64,000 nt of DNA from Pseudocolwellia sp. AS88 (GCF_030551755.1 NZ_JAUPEC010000007.1:121648-185647); one strand, 5' to 3'; positions 1 through 10,653 are shown, counted from the first letter of the stretch. Made by a program: numbers and translations. Notes: generated by a model from the sequence alone, not told the origin.

Positions 1-504
1 ACCTAACTTGAAGCCTAAATCACGTGCTTGATATGCTTGAGGACCAACCAATGGATCAATCTCAGCTTTGTGAATTAACTCTGGAGTTTCTTCAGCAATC
101 TTCTCAATATCAACACCACCTTCAGTAGATGCCATAAATACTACTTTACGAGAACCACGGTCAACAACTGCACCTAGGTATAATTCGTTAGCAATATCAG
201 TACAGCTTTCTACTAAAATTTTAGCAACCGGTTGACCGTTTGCATCTGTTTGGTAAGTAACTAAGTTCTTACCTAACCAGTTTTCAGCGAAATCTTTAAT
301 TTCTTGCTTTGATTTAACTAGCTTTACGCCACCAGCTTTACCACGTCCACCTGCGTGAACCTGAGTTTTAACAACCCACATATCGCCGCCAATCTTGTCA
401 GCAGCTTCAGCAGCTTCTTGAGCGGTATCGCAAGCGAAACCTTCAGAAACTGGTAATCCATATTCAGCGAATAATTGTTTCGCTTGGTACTCATGCAAAT
501 TCAT
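1..504 (-). CDS. sucC: Succinyl-CoA synthetase beta subunit, N-terminal part
   Basis: ADP-forming succinyl-CoA ligase beta chain, which makes ATP or GTP while turning succinyl-CoA into succinate in the TCA cycle. The 168 visible codons begin [20 protein letters not shown] and contain the ATP-grasp start ([17 protein letters not shown]), both typical of SucC. The 3' part lies beyond the window edge, so the truncation is an artefact of the cut. It follows sucB on the same strand, with about 270 bp and a terminator hairpin between them, so it may be partly uncoupled from sucAB. sucD would be expected just outside the window. The family assignment is secure. Confidence 0.96.
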   Translation of the reverse strand, partial: MNLHEYQAKQLFAEYGLPVSEGFACDTAQEAAEAADKIGGDMWVVKTQVHAGGRGKAGGVKLVKSKQEIKDFAENWLGKNLVTYQTDANGQPVAKILVESCTDIANELYLGAVVDRGSRKVVFMASTEGGVDIEKIAEETPELIHKAEIDPLVGPQAYQARDLGFKLG

Positions 505-710
505 GGTGTTATTTCCATTTATCTGTAAATGATGACAACGACTCTTTACTAAATTTCTTATAAATTCAGTTAGTTCGCTGCCAGTGAAAAATCGGACAAA
601 GTATAGTACAAAAGCCCTATTTTTAATAGTAATTATCACTATACGTATTTGTTATAACCACTATAACTTAGTGTGATACTAACTCGATTTATTATTAACC
701 TTTAAATAAT

Positions 711-743
711 AAAAAACCCCTGAACACTAGTGCTCAAGGGTTT
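711..743 (-). terminator. Intrinsic terminator between sucB and sucC
   Basis: On the minus strand an 11-bp stem with G-U wobbles (arms at 717-727 and 730-740) is followed by a run of six T. It lies just downstream of the sucB stop, in the 273-bp gap before sucC. Termination here may be partial, since sucC normally belongs to the same transcript. The rest of the gap is AT-rich and shows no other feature I can support. Confidence 0.7.
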
Positions 744-777
744 ACTAATTAGTTATTTAAAACTAATGCTCAATCAG

Positions 778-2265
778 TTAGATATCAAGTAATAAACGAG
801 CTGGATCTTCTAATAACTCTTTGATAGTTACTAAGAAGCCAACAGATTCTTTACCATCAATTAAACGGTGATCGTAAGATAATGCTAAGTACATCATTGG
901 TAATATTTCAACTTTACCATTAACTGCCATTGGGCGGTCTTGGATTTTGTGCATTCCTAAAATAGCCGCTTGTGGCAAGTTAAGAATTGGTGTTGATAAT
1001 AATGAACCAAATACACCACCATTAGTGATAGTAAAATTGCCACCTTGCATATCAGCCATTGCTAATTTGCCATCACGACCTTTAATTGCAAGGTCACGAA
1101 TACCGTTTTCAATACCAGCCATGTTTAATTGGTCAGCATCACGTAATACAGGTGTAACTAAACCACGTGGCGTTGATACAGCGATGCTGATATCAAAGTA
1201 ATTGTGGTAAACAATGTCATCACCATCAATTGAAGCATTAACAGCAGGGAAACGTTTTAACGCTTCAGTTACAGCTTTAACGTAGAAAGACATAAAGCCT
1301 AAACGCGTATCATGAGTTTTCTCAAATAAGTCTTTATATTGAGCACGTAAATCCATGATTGGCTTCATGTTAACTTCGTTGAACGTTGTTAACATAGCTG
1401 TTGAGTTTTTAGCTTCAAGTAAACGTGTAGCAATTGTTTTACGTAGGCGTGTCATTGGAACACGTTTCTGTGTACGCTCGCCTAAGTCTTGCGCTACAGG
1501 AGCTGCTGCTTTAGCTGGCGCTGCTGCTGGTTTAGCTTGAGCTGAGTTAGCTGCGGCTTCAACGTCTTCTTTAGAAATACGTCCGCCTTTACCAGAACCT
1601 ACTACCTGAGAAGCTGTAAGTCCCTTTTCAGTCATTAAACGACGTACTGAAGGGCTTGCTAATTCATCACTGCTAAGTGCTTCTTCAGAAGATGCTGCTG
1701 GAGCTGCACTTGCTGTAGCGCCTGCATTAAGTTCACCAATTTTTTGGTTGCCTAATACTGTATCGCCTTCAGCGTGAATGATTTTACCCACAACACCACT
1801 TTCTTGAGCTACAACTTCTAACACAACTTTATCAGTTTCAATATCAACTAAGTTTTGGTCAACAGTAACTGTGTCGCCTTCAGCAACGTGCCATCCTGCA
1901 ACAGTCGCATCAGCTACTGATTCAGGTAAAACTGGAACAACGATGTCGATAACTTTAGCTGTGCTTGCTACAGGAGCAGCCTCTGCTGGTGCACTTGCTG
2001 CAGGAGCTTCTGCAGTAGCAGACGCTTCGCCTTCAGCTAGGATAGCAATAACTTGTGATCCTAGTACTGTAGAGCCTTCAACTTCTTTTATTTCAGTGAT
2101 TACACCGTCAGAAGTTGCTGGTACTTCAAGTACTACTTTATCAGTTTCGATATCAACTAATACTTGATCGCGTGTAACTTTATCGCCTACTTGTACATGC
2201 CAAGTAGCTACTGTTGCATCTGCAACTGATTCAGGTAAAACAGGAACCTTAATTTCGGTTGTCAT
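778..2265 (-). CDS. sucB: Dihydrolipoamide succinyltransferase (E2 of 2-oxoglutarate dehydrogenase), two lipoyl domains
   Basis: E2 core of the 2-oxoglutarate dehydrogenase complex, moving the succinyl group from E1 to CoA. The 495 residues hold lipoyl domain 1 (about 1-78, lipoyl-lysine K43 in [10 protein letters not shown]), an Ala/Pro/Glu linker, lipoyl domain 2 (about 105-180, K146 in the same motif), a second linker, the peripheral subunit-binding domain (about 203-240) and the catalytic domain with SYDHRLIDG (H466, D470). E. coli SucB is about 405 residues with one lipoyl domain, so the extra length is the second domain. It lies directly downstream of sucA with a 27-bp gap after the sucA stop. 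Confidence 0.97.
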   Translation of the reverse strand: MTTEIKVPVLPESVADATVATWHVQVGDKVTRDQVLVDIETDKVVLEVPATSDGVITEIKEVEGSTVLGSQVIAILAEGEASATAEAPAASAPAEAAPVASTAKVIDIVVPVLPESVADATVAGWHVAEGDTVTVDQNLVDIETDKVVLEVVAQESGVVGKIIHAEGDTVLGNQKIGELNAGATASAAPAASSEEALSSDELASPSVRRLMTEKGLTASQVVGSGKGGRISKEDVEAAANSAQAKPAAAPAKAAAPVAQDLGERTQKRVPMTRLRKTIATRLLEAKNSTAMLTTFNEVNMKPIMDLRAQYKDLFEKTHDTRLGFMSFYVKAVTEALKRFPAVNASIDGDDIVYHNYFDISIAVSTPRGLVTPVLRDADQLNMAGIENGIRDLAIKGRDGKLAMADMQGGNFTITNGGVFGSLLSTPILNLPQAAILGMHKIQDRPMAVNGKVEILPMMYLALSYDHRLIDGKESVGFLVTIKELLEDPARLLLDI

Positions 2266-2292
2266 TTATTTTATTCCTTAACAAAAACTAGT

Positions 2293-5097
2293 CTATTCAA
2301 CATTTAGCGCGTTTTGGACTAGCGCTTGTTGCTCTTTAACATGAACTGACATATAACCTACAGCTGGTGCTGCAGAAGCTGCACGACCTGCATATGTCAA
2401 ATTAGTACCTACTGGTATTACTGCTCTGAAGTGATGCTGAGAACAATACCAAGCACCTTGGTTTTGTGGCTCTTCTTGGCACCAAACAAAATCTTTTGCG
2501 TTTTCATATTTTGCGATTTCAGCTGTAAGATCTTTCTCTGGGAAAGGATAAAGCTGTTCAATACGAATAATAGCAATATTATTAAGTTCGTTTTTACGAC
2601 GCTGTTCTAATAGTTCGTAATAAACTTTACCACTACAGAATATAACTCTTTCAACATCTTTCGGCGTTATTTCATCAACTTCACCAATTACGTTGTGGAA
2701 CTCACCAGTTGCTAACTCTTCTAATGAAGAAACAGCTAATGGATGGCGTAATAATGATTTAGGTGACATAACAACAAGTGGACGACGCATAGGACGAACA
2801 ACTTGACGACGTAACATGTTAAATACTTGAGCAGGAGTAGATGGAACACATACTTGCATATTATGATCTGCACATAATTGTAAGAAGCGCTCTAAACGTG
2901 CTGATGAATGCTCTGGTCCTTGACCTTCATAACCATGAGGTAACAACATTGTAAGACCACATAAGCGACCCCACTTTTGTTCACCTGACGAGATAAATTG
3001 ATCAAATACTACTTGTGCACAGTTAGCAAAGTCACCGAATTGTGCTTCCCAAATAGTTAAACCTGCAGGTTCAGCTGTTGTGTAACCATATTCAAAAGCA
3101 AGAACTGAAACTTCTGATAATACCGAATCATGAACATCAAATGGACCTTGTCCTTCTCTGATGTTTTGTAATGGTAAATATTTAGAAGCATTTTCTTGAT
3201 TATGTAATACAGCATGACGGTGGAAGAATGTACCACGACCAGCATCTTGACCCGTAAGTCGAACACGTTTGCCTTCATCTACTATAGAGGCATAAGCTAA
3301 ATTTTCAGCCATACCCCAATCAAGTAATTTTTCGCCCGAAGCCATTTTAACGCGGTCATCATAAATTTTCTGAACACGACCGTGTACTTTATGTTCTTCA
3401 GGGAAAGTTGAAACTTTTTTGGCAAGTTCTTTTAACTTATCAATTGAAATTTCTTTTTCGTACTCATCATCCCAGTTGTGACCTAAGTATGGAGACCAAT
3501 CAACAGAATGCTCTGTCATAGGACGCCATTGCTCAACAGTACACTGACCTTCGTCTAACAACTTACGATAGTATGCTGCCAATTCATCAGATTTTTCTTT
3601 CGAAATACTTGATTCATTTGCAAGTTTATCTGCATATAACTGACGAGGAGTAGGATGTTTTTTAACGATTTTGTACATTAACGGCTGAGTTGCACTAGGC
3701 TCATCGGCTTCGTTATGTCCATGACGACGGTAACAAACTAAGTCAATGACAACGTCACGTTTAAATTCGTTGCGGTAATCTAATGCAATTTGAGTTGCTA
3801 AGATCACTGCTTCTGGATCATCACCATTTACATGTAAAATCGGCGCTGAAACCATTTTCGCAATTTCAGTACAGTATTCACCACTACGTGTATCTTGAGG
3901 ATCAGATGTTGTAAAACCAACTTGGTTATTTACAACAATACGTATTGTTCCGCCAACTTTAAATGCACGCGCTTGCGACATGTTGAAAGTTTCTTGTACA
4001 ACACCTTGACCAGCAATTGCTGAATCACCGTGAATAGTAATAGGTAAGACTAAGTCGCCTTGGCTACAGTTACGACGATCTAAACGAGCGCGAACAGAAC
4101 CAATAACTACTGGGTTAACTATTTCAAGGTGAGATGGGTTAAATGCTAATGCTAAATGAACATTGCCACCCGGAGTTACAAAATCAGAAGAATAACCTTG
4201 GTGGTATTTAACGTCACCTGAAGATAATATTTCATCATGCTTGCCGCCGAACTCGTCAAATAGTTTAGATGGGTTTTTACCCATAACGTTAACAAGAACA
4301 TTTAAGCGGCCTCTGTGTGCCATACCCATAACAACTTCTTTAGCACCTGCAGTACCTGCACGTGTAATAAGTTCTTTAAGCATAGGTACTAATGCGTCAC
4401 CGCCTTCTAAAGAAAAGCGTTTTGCACCAGGAAATTTTGCACCTAAGTATTTCTCTAGGCCATCAGCAGCAATCAAACCTTTAAGAATTTCTTCTTTTTC
4501 GGCAACCGTTAATACAGGTTTAGATTGAACAGATTCTAAACGGTTTTGTAACCAACGTTTTTCATCTGTTGAAGTGATGTGCATGTACTCAGCACCAATA
4601 GAACCACAATAAGTAGTTTTAAGAGCTTTGTATAATTCACCTAGCTTCATTGAATCTTGGCCTATAGCTAATGATCCAACATTAAAATCTTTGTCGAAGT
4701 CATTTTCTGATAAGTCATGATGAGATAATTGTAAGTCACGAACTTTATCGCGTTGCCACAATCCTAATGGATCAAGGTTAGCATTTTGATGTCCGCGAAA
4801 ACGAAAAGCATTAATAAGCTGTAAAACTTTAACTTGTTTGGCGTCGCCACCACTTGATACAACAACCGTTTTGCTTGGCTGTTTAGCTAAGGTTCTAAAT
4901 TCGTCGCGAATTTCAGAATGTCTATATTCAACATCTGAGCCTTCAACTTTAGGAAGTTGTTGGAAGATTTCTCGCCATTCTGCAGATACAGATTGAGAGT
5001 TATCCAGATAAGATTCGTATAATTCTTCTATGTAAGCAGCATTTGCGCCACTTAAATGGGAAGACTCTATCCAAGCCTTCATTGCACCTTCGGGCAT
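2293..5097 (-). CDS. sucA: 2-oxoglutarate dehydrogenase E1
   Basis: Thiamine-diphosphate E1 that decarboxylates 2-oxoglutarate and passes the succinyl group to SucB lipoate. From the chosen ATG the protein is 934 residues, matching the family, and starts MPEGAMKAWIESSHLSGANA, which lines up with the E. coli N terminus. The open frame extends 13 codons further upstream, but the ATG at 5097 has an AAAGGAA ribosome site at good spacing and fits homologs. Typical motifs include GMAHRGRLNVLVNVMGK and the HGDSAIAGQGVVQE segment. It lies between sdhB and sucB in the order known from E. coli. Confidence 0.97.
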   Translation of the reverse strand: MPEGAMKAWIESSHLSGANAAYIEELYESYLDNSQSVSAEWREIFQQLPKVEGSDVEYRHSEIRDEFRTLAKQPSKTVVVSSGGDAKQVKVLQLINAFRFRGHQNANLDPLGLWQRDKVRDLQLSHHDLSENDFDKDFNVGSLAIGQDSMKLGELYKALKTTYCGSIGAEYMHITSTDEKRWLQNRLESVQSKPVLTVAEKEEILKGLIAADGLEKYLGAKFPGAKRFSLEGGDALVPMLKELITRAGTAGAKEVVMGMAHRGRLNVLVNVMGKNPSKLFDEFGGKHDEILSSGDVKYHQGYSSDFVTPGGNVHLALAFNPSHLEIVNPVVIGSVRARLDRRNCSQGDLVLPITIHGDSAIAGQGVVQETFNMSQARAFKVGGTIRIVVNNQVGFTTSDPQDTRSGEYCTEIAKMVSAPILHVNGDDPEAVILATQIALDYRNEFKRDVVIDLVCYRRHGHNEADEPSATQPLMYKIVKKHPTPRQLYADKLANESSISKEKSDELAAYYRKLLDEGQCTVEQWRPMTEHSVDWSPYLGHNWDDEYEKEISIDKLKELAKKVSTFPEEHKVHGRVQKIYDDRVKMASGEKLLDWGMAENLAYASIVDEGKRVRLTGQDAGRGTFFHRHAVLHNQENASKYLPLQNIREGQGPFDVHDSVLSEVSVLAFEYGYTTAEPAGLTIWEAQFGDFANCAQVVFDQFISSGEQKWGRLCGLTMLLPHGYEGQGPEHSSARLERFLQLCADHNMQVCVPSTPAQVFNMLRRQVVRPMRRPLVVMSPKSLLRHPLAVSSLEELATGEFHNVIGEVDEITPKDVERVIFCSGKVYYELLEQRRKNELNNIAIIRIEQLYPFPEKDLTAEIAKYENAKDFVWCQEEPQNQGAWYCSQHHFRAVIPVGTNLTYAGRAASAAPAVGYMSVHVKEQQALVQNALNVE

Positions 5098-5266
5098 TGC
5101 CTGTTCCTTTACTGGGATAAAAGCAATAAAACACATCGTAACTTTTTAACGTTTATACGCTTATTTAAGCTTTAGGTTATAAATACCATAAAGTATTTAT
5201 TCTTTAACTTGAAACGAAAATACAAATGTTAAGCCGTTACACCAATAAAAATTCTTCTCATCTACA

Positions 5267-5298
5267 ATAGCAGAATATTAAAACTAATATTCTGCTAT
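5267..5298. repeat. Perfect 14-bp inverted repeat at the sdhB-sucA junction
   Basis: Arms at 5267-5280 and 5285-5298 are exact reverse complements with a four-base loop. No T-run follows on the minus strand, so it is a weak candidate for intrinsic termination. It sits 11 bp beyond the sdhB stop and could act as an mRNA 3' stabiliser or processing site between sdhCDAB and sucAB. Confidence 0.7.
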
Positions 5299-5309
5299 AT
5301 TCAGATAAA

Positions 5310-6020
5310 TTAAACCGCTCTAGAAAGAAGCATCGATTTTATGTGACCGATAGCTTTTGTTGGGTTTAATCCTTTAGGACATACATCAACACAGTTCATG
5401 ATACCGTGACAACGGAATACACTGTATGCATCTTGTAAGCCGTCCAAACGTTCTTCAGTAGCAGTATCACGACTATCGATTAAGAAACGATATGCATGTA
5501 ATAAACCTGCTGGTCCGATAAACTTGTCTGGATTCCACCAAAATGATGGACAAGAAGTTGAACAACACGCACATAAAATACATTCGTATAGTCCATCTAA
5601 ATGTTCACGCTCTTCGATAGTTTGTAAATGTTCTCTTGATGGAGCATTTTTTCCATCGTTAATTAGATACGGCTTAACTTTTTCATATTGATTATAAAAT
5701 TGAGTCATATCGATAATTAAATCACGTACTACGGGTAAACCTGGTAATGGTCTTAAAACAATTTTAGCAGCTGGTATATCAGATAAAGGTGTAATACACG
5801 CTAAACCATTTTTACCATTCATGTTTAAACCATCACTACCACATACACCTTCACGACATGAACGACGGAAAGATAATGTTGGATCTTTCTCTTTCAGCAT
5901 AATTAATGCGTCAAGTACCATCATGTCTGAACCGTCAGGTATTTCTAGTTCATAATCCTTCATGTATGGAGCATTGTCTACATCAGGGTTATAACGGTAA
6001 ATCGAAAATATTTGTTTCAT
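5310..6020 (-). CDS. sdhB: Succinate dehydrogenase iron-sulfur subunit
   Basis: Carries electrons from SdhA flavin to the quinone site of complex II through [2Fe-2S], [4Fe-4S] and [3Fe-4S] clusters. Cluster ligands are visible as RRSCREGVCGSDG with the later GLACITPL cysteine, then CILCACCSTSCPS, then CHGIMNCVDVCPKGLNP. At 236 residues it is the usual length. I chose the ATG at 6020 over the TTG one codon upstream: the AAGGA site, which overlaps the sdhA stop codon, sits 8 bases from the ATG. It is translationally linked to sdhA in an sdhCDAB operon. Confidence 0.97.
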   Translation of the reverse strand: MKQIFSIYRYNPDVDNAPYMKDYELEIPDGSDMMVLDALIMLKEKDPTLSFRRSCREGVCGSDGLNMNGKNGLACITPLSDIPAAKIVLRPLPGLPVVRDLIIDMTQFYNQYEKVKPYLINDGKNAPSREHLQTIEEREHLDGLYECILCACCSTSCPSFWWNPDKFIGPAGLLHAYRFLIDSRDTATEERLDGLQDAYSVFRCHGIMNCVDVCPKGLNPTKAIGHIKSMLLSRAV

Positions 6021-6031
6021 CAAATTATTCC

Positions 6032-7804
6032 TTAGTAAACACGAGCTTTAGGTGGGAAAGCTTCACGGTGAACTGGTTTCATGTTTACATCACGTTTTGA
6101 CATGTCTTCTGAGCCAGGTGTGTAAATTGAATGACATAACCAGTTTGCATCATCACGTTCAGTAAAATCTTGACGAGCATGAGCACCACGAGATTCTGTT
6201 CTAAAGTTAGCAGCTTTTGCTGTACAGAATGCAGTTTCCATTAAGTTGTCTAACTCTAAACATTCAATACGTTGAGTATTAAAGTCTGAAGACTTATCAC
6301 TTAAATGAGCTGTTTTTAAACGTTCACGAATTTCTGTTAATTCTTTCATACCTTCAGCCATAGCTTCACCTTCACGGAATACCGAGAAGTTAAGCTGCAT
6401 ACATTGCTGTAAGTCTTTACGAATTTGAACAGGGTCTTCACCGCTAGTAGATGATTCCCAACGATTAGTACGTGCTAATGATGCTTCTAAATCAGATTCT
6501 GATGCTTCTTTAGCTGATTGACTGTCGTTTAAGTAAGTACCTAAGAAGTTACCTGCTGCACGACCAAATACAACTAAATCAAGTAATGAGTTACCACCTA
6601 AGCGGTTAGCTCCATGTACAGATACGTTTGCAATTTCACCTACTGCGAATAAACCTTCAACAATAGTTTCTTTACCTGTTGCAGGATCAAAATGTATTGC
6701 TTGACCATTTACGTTACATGGAACACCACCCATTTGGTAATGACATGTAGGTATTACCGGAATTGGTTCTTCAGCTGGATCAACGTGAGCAAATGTTTTA
6801 GATAAATCACAAACACCTGGTAAACGTTTTTCTAAAGTTTCGCGACCTAAGTGATCAAGTTTCAACTTAATGTGTAGACCATATGTAGGGTGGTCACAAC
6901 CACGACCTTCACGTATCTCAGTCATCATAGAGCGAGCAACAACGTCACGACCAGCTAAATCTTTAGCATTAGGTGCATAACGTTCCATGAAACGTTCGCC
7001 ATCTTTGTTTAGAAGGTATCCACCTTCACCACGACAACCTTCTGTTACTAATGTACCAGCGCCTGCTATACCTGTTGGGTGGAATTGCCACATTTCCATG
7101 TCTTGCATTTGAATGCCAGCACGAAGTGACATACCAACACCATCACCCGTATTGATGTGTGCGTTAGTTGTAGATGCGTATATACGACCAGCACCACCTG
7201 TTGCTAGAACAGTAGCACGAGCTTTGAAGTAAACAACTTCGCCGGTTTCAATACAAATAGCTGTTGTACCAACAACCGCACCATCAGAGTTTTTCACAAG
7301 ATCTAATGCATACCATTCTGAGTATACGTTAGTTTTGTTTTTAACATTCTGTTGGTATAAACAATGAAGTAATGCGTGACCTGTACGGTCAGCTGCAGCT
7401 GCTGTACGTGCAGCTTGTTCACCACCAAAGTTTTTAGATTGACCACCGAAAGGACGTTGATAAATCTTGCCCTCTTCAGTACGAGAAAATGGTAAGCCCA
7501 TGTTCTCTAATTCAATAATTGATTCTGGACCAGTTTTACACATATATTCGATAGCATCTTGGTCACCGATATAATCAGAACCTTTAACCGTGTCGTACAT
7601 GTGTTGTTCCCAATGATCTTCATGCGCGTTACCTAACGCAACAGTGATACCACCTTGCGCTGAAACCGTATGAGAACGTGTAGGAAAAACTTTAGAGATT
7701 AGAGCACAAGATTTACCTGACTCTGAAATTGCTAATGCAGCGCGCATACCCGCACCGCCTGCGCCAATTACTATGGCGTCAAATTCACGAACTGGAACGC
7801 TCAT
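6032..7804 (-). CDS. sdhA: Succinate dehydrogenase flavoprotein subunit
   Basis: Oxidises succinate to fumarate at a covalently bound FAD. The N-terminal FAD-binding motif [11 protein letters not shown] is clear, and the [10 protein letters not shown] motif holds the histidine that carries the flavin. Further active-site motifs include the HPTG segment, GCRGEGGYL and [14 protein letters not shown]. The 590 residues match the roughly 588 of E. coli. The start codon immediately follows the sdhD stop codon, and the sdhB ribosome site overlaps the sdhA stop, showing tight coupling. Confidence 0.98.
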   Translation of the reverse strand: MSVPVREFDAIVIGAGGAGMRAALAISESGKSCALISKVFPTRSHTVSAQGGITVALGNAHEDHWEQHMYDTVKGSDYIGDQDAIEYMCKTGPESIIELENMGLPFSRTEEGKIYQRPFGGQSKNFGGEQAARTAAAADRTGHALLHCLYQQNVKNKTNVYSEWYALDLVKNSDGAVVGTTAICIETGEVVYFKARATVLATGGAGRIYASTTNAHINTGDGVGMSLRAGIQMQDMEMWQFHPTGIAGAGTLVTEGCRGEGGYLLNKDGERFMERYAPNAKDLAGRDVVARSMMTEIREGRGCDHPTYGLHIKLKLDHLGRETLEKRLPGVCDLSKTFAHVDPAEEPIPVIPTCHYQMGGVPCNVNGQAIHFDPATGKETIVEGLFAVGEIANVSVHGANRLGGNSLLDLVVFGRAAGNFLGTYLNDSQSAKEASESDLEASLARTNRWESSTSGEDPVQIRKDLQQCMQLNFSVFREGEAMAEGMKELTEIRERLKTAHLSDKSSDFNTQRIECLELDNLMETAFCTAKAANFRTESRGAHARQDFTERDDANWLCHSIYTPGSEDMSKRDVNMKPVHREAFPPKARVY

Positions 7805-8152
7805 TTATACACCCCAAACTATGATGAAACCCGCAGCTAAATAAACAAGCAACGTGATTGAAAAAACAAACTGTAATGAACCACGAAGCAATGCTGGTTT
7901 TATGTAGTCAGAAAGAACCTGCCACACACCAATCCACGCGTGAATCACTAGAGCGATAATAGCTAATAAAGTAAATATTTTAACGCTCATGCAAGCAAAT
8001 AGATCATGCCAAACGTTATAAGTTACTTCTGGGGTAATAAGAAAAAAACCAGCTAAGAAGAATGTATATAGAACAAGAACTACTGCACTTGCTCTTAATA
8101 ATATAAAATCGTGTACGCCGCTACGGCCTACTGTTGCTGCGTTATTTACCAT
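7805..8152 (-). CDS. sdhD: Succinate dehydrogenase membrane anchor subunit
   Basis: Small hydrophobic subunit that, with SdhC, anchors complex II and helps form the heme and quinone sites. From the chosen ATG at 8152 it is 115 residues, the same as E. coli SdhD, beginning MVNNAATVGRSGVHDFILLR. The longer open frame adds 12 residues with no counterpart. Three membrane segments are visible, and HAWIGVWQVLSDYIKP is the family signature. The start overlaps the sdhC stop by 7 bp, and a TAGGAG site lies 7 bases upstream. Confidence 0.95.
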   Translation of the reverse strand: MVNNAATVGRSGVHDFILLRASAVVLVLYTFFLAGFFLITPEVTYNVWHDLFACMSVKIFTLLAIIALVIHAWIGVWQVLSDYIKPALLRGSLQFVFSITLLVYLAAGFIIVWGV

Positions 8153-8520
8153 AACCAAACTCCTACTACAACTGTTAATACAAGCCATAAAATCATAATA
8201 AATTTAGCGCTTAAATTACCTGATGCTAATTCTTCAAAATGACCTAAGTCCATTAACAAATGGCGGATACCACCTAATACGTGATATATCAAAGCAGATA
8301 GAATACCTAAAAGAATAAACTTGAAGATAAAACCATCAAGAGTTGCTTGAAGTTGAGAAAAATCTTCAGCTGAAGATAGTGATAGAGAAAGTGTCCACAA
8401 TAATATGCCAATAGCAAATACCATGATTACACCAGATACTCGGTGTAAAATAGATGCATTTGCAGCAGGATGCATTTTAATTGTAGTCAGATCTAGGTTT
8501 ACAGGACGTTGTTTTTTCAC
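8146..8520 (-). CDS. sdhC: Succinate dehydrogenase cytochrome b556 subunit
   Basis: Membrane subunit of complex II. The protein starts KKQRPVNLDLTTIKMHPAANAS and contains ILHRVSGV and HVLGGIRHLLMD, the latter with the family's heme-ligand histidine region. It has three membrane helices in 124 residues (about 129 in E. coli). The start codon is GTG at 8520, since the alignment with E. coli begins there and no ATG precedes it in frame. It is first in the sdhCDAB-sucAB cluster, so the operon promoter should lie in the 407-bp gap toward gltA. Confidence 0.95.
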   Translation of the reverse strand: MKKQRPVNLDLTTIKMHPAANASILHRVSGVIMVFAIGILLWTLSLSLSSAEDFSQLQATLDGFIFKFILLGILSALIYHVLGGIRHLLMDLGHFEELASGNLSAKFIMILWLVLTVVVGVWLW

Positions 8521-8927
8521 GATTGTTGCCTAAGGAGCTCTTAGAGCTATTCAACTTATATCTTTGCCATGCTAGGTTCTTCTTTTTAAATTTAACATGA
8601 CCCCCCAACGATCTCAGTTGGTGCGTAATTTACTTAAAAGGCTAAATTACTTAACACTACTTAAGATCTATTTGATTATATATACGATGATAATTAATTA
8701 CAATTCACTTAATTATCGAATCCTTGCTATTCTAACGGCTTATGGCTAAATTTTAATCGTTCGTTGCTTTTAGATGACTTTTTAATCAAATCAAATTTTA
8801 CCTTCTCACTTTTGAATTGACTTAGTAGGGGTGTTATGGAGTAGAATACTGGCAGTTTTTATATACATCAAAAGTAACTAAGCCTTAGTTACTTTTCAGA
8901 TAAACTAATTTTATAGGGGATGAACAT
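8521..8927. promoter_or_regulatory. Divergent sdhC/gltA control region
   Basis: This 407-bp AT-rich gap separates two divergent TCA transcripts and must hold both promoters. On the plus strand a plausible gltA promoter is TTGAAT, a 17-base spacer and TATGGA near 8813-8841. A TTGACT/TAGAAT pair overlaps it but with a 19-base spacer. I see no confident activator or repressor site. In E. coli the same region is controlled by ArcA and CRP; whether that holds here is unknown. Confidence 0.45.
8870..8896 (+). other. Perfect hairpin in the gltA leader
   Basis: Two 13-base arms (8870-8882 and 8884-8896) are exact reverse complements around a single base, so the RNA would form a stem of about 11 bp capped by a small loop. 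It ends in four U and lies about 31 bases before the gltA start, just upstream of the AGGGGA ribosome site. It could be a weak attenuator, a transcript stabiliser or an operator. Confidence 0.6.
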
Positions 8928-10214
8928 ATGGCTGAATCAAAGGCCTCTCTAAGTATTAACGGTAAAGAAGTTGCTGAGTTACCTATTCTTAAAGGTACAG
9001 CGGGTAATGACGTAATAGACATCCGAACTTTAGGCGCTAGTGGTTATTTCACATACGATCCAGGCTTTTTAGCTACAGCTTCTTGTGAATCATCTATTAC
9101 CTTTATTGATGGTGGTAAAGGTGTTTTACAACATCGCGGTTACCCTATTGCTAATCTTGCTCAAGATGCTGATTATCTTGAAGTTTGTTATATTCTTTTA
9201 AACGGTACTGCGCCAACTAAAGCTGAATATGAAGAATTCGTAAACGTAATTACAAACCACACATTAGTACACGAAAAATTAGTACAATTTTTCCAAGGTT
9301 TCTTACCTGATGCACATCCTATGGCTATGTTATGTGGTGTTGTAGGCGCTCTTTCATCTTTCTATCATGATGATTTAGACATTACAGATCCTGAACAACG
9401 CATGCGTAGTGCACATCGTTTAATTGCTAAGTTACCTACAATTGCAGCGATGGCATATAAGTATAATGTTGGACAACCTTTTGTATATCCACGTAATGAC
9501 TTAACTTATGCAGAAAACTTCTTACACATGATGTTTTCAGTACCTGCAGAAGAATACAAAGTTAACCCTATCGCTGCTAAAGCAATGGACAGAATCTTTA
9601 CTTTACATGCAGACCACGAGCAAAATGCTTCTACGTCAACTGTACGTTTAGCTGGTTCTTCAGGCGCTAACCCTTATGCATGTATTGCTGCTGGTATCGC
9701 TTCTTTATGGGGTCCTGCTCATGGTGGTGCTAACGAAGCATGTTTAACTATGCTTGAAGAGATTGGCGATGTTTCTCGTGTTGATGAATACGTACTTAAA
9801 GCTAAAGATAAAGATGATTCTTTCCGTCTTATGGGCTTTGGTCATCGTGTATACAAAAACTTCGACCCACGCGCTACTGTAATGCGTGAAACATGTCATG
9901 AAGTTTTATCTGAGTTAGGCATCCAAGATCCTTTATTAGATGTTGCTATGGCGCTTGAAAAAGTAGCTTTAGAAGACTCTTATTTCATTGAAAGAAAACT
10001 ATACCCTAACGTTGATTTCTATTCAGGTATCATCTTGAAAGCATTAGGTATTCCTTCTAGTATGTTCACTGTTATTTTTGCAATGTCACGTACTGTTGGT
10101 TGGATTTCTCATTGGGAAGAAATGCTATCTCAACCAGGTCAAAAAATTGGTCGTCCTCGTCAATTATATACTGGCGAAGTTGATAAAACATTTGTACCAT
10201 TATCAGATAAGTAA
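8928..10214 (+). CDS. gltA: Citrate synthase (type II, NADH-sensitive class)
   Basis: Condenses acetyl-CoA with oxaloacetate to citrate, the entry step of the TCA cycle. The 428 residues match E. coli GltA (427). Signature segments are [31 protein letters not shown] and [14 protein letters not shown], which carry the catalytic histidines and CoA/oxaloacetate contacts, and a later VDFYSG with the catalytic aspartate. The N-terminal domain with the GYPI segment is typical of the long hexameric type. An AGGGGA site precedes the ATG. It is divergent from sdhC and followed by a strong terminator. Confidence 0.98.
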   Translation: MAESKASLSINGKEVAELPILKGTAGNDVIDIRTLGASGYFTYDPGFLATASCESSITFIDGGKGVLQHRGYPIANLAQDADYLEVCYILLNGTAPTKAEYEEFVNVITNHTLVHEKLVQFFQGFLPDAHPMAMLCGVVGALSSFYHDDLDITDPEQRMRSAHRLIAKLPTIAAMAYKYNVGQPFVYPRNDLTYAENFLHMMFSVPAEEYKVNPIAAKAMDRIFTLHADHEQNASTSTVRLAGSSGANPYACIAAGIASLWGPAHGGANEACLTMLEEIGDVSRVDEYVLKAKDKDDSFRLMGFGHRVYKNFDPRATVMRETCHEVLSELGIQDPLLDVAMALEKVALEDSYFIERKLYPNVDFYSGIILKALGIPSSMFTVIFAMSRTVGWISHWEEMLSQPGQKIGRPRQLYTGEVDKTFVPLSDK

Positions 10215-10230
10215 TCTGTTAGTAACACGT

Positions 10231-10258
10231 AAAAAGGTAGCATCTGCTACCTTTTTTT
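10231..10258 (+). terminator. Intrinsic terminator after gltA
   Basis: A 7-bp GC-containing stem (arms 10236-10242 and 10245-10251) runs into seven T, beginning about 20 bases after the gltA stop. The A-run on the other side makes the shape symmetrical, but only the plus strand has a gene leading into it. Confidence 0.85.
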
Positions 10259-10653
10259 ATACCTAAATTATCATCAAATAAATGTAATCTTTATTAAATA
10301 CTAGAATGGTTTTTTATCTAAAACGTCTTTTCTTAGTTATAACTTACCTTTTTTAAGTCTATTTATTTATAAGGTATATTATTTTCCACAAGCTAACTTA
10401 CCAATTTAAATTGATGATTTAACCAATTTATTGAAAGATAATAACCAATCAACATGACAATTTTCTTTATATAAAGCTTAAATAATCCTTTTTTTTGACA
10501 ATTTTTTATTAAATACGCATCAATTAAATGAATACTTACAATAATTAATATAAATACATTTAATATAAAATTTTTAATAAAAAAAGCTTTCTTTGACTGC
10601 TTTTATGATCTTCAGACTGATACAATTCTTTTCTTTTTTTAATAATTAATTTT
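10259..10653. promoter_or_regulatory. AT-rich gap before tcdA with an extended -10
   Basis: About 395 bp without a gene and very AT-rich. Near its end TGATACAAT (10618-10626) looks like an extended -10 element for tcdA, giving a leader of about 20 bases. No clear Shine-Dalgarno site precedes the tcdA ATG. I see nothing else supportable here. Confidence 0.4.
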
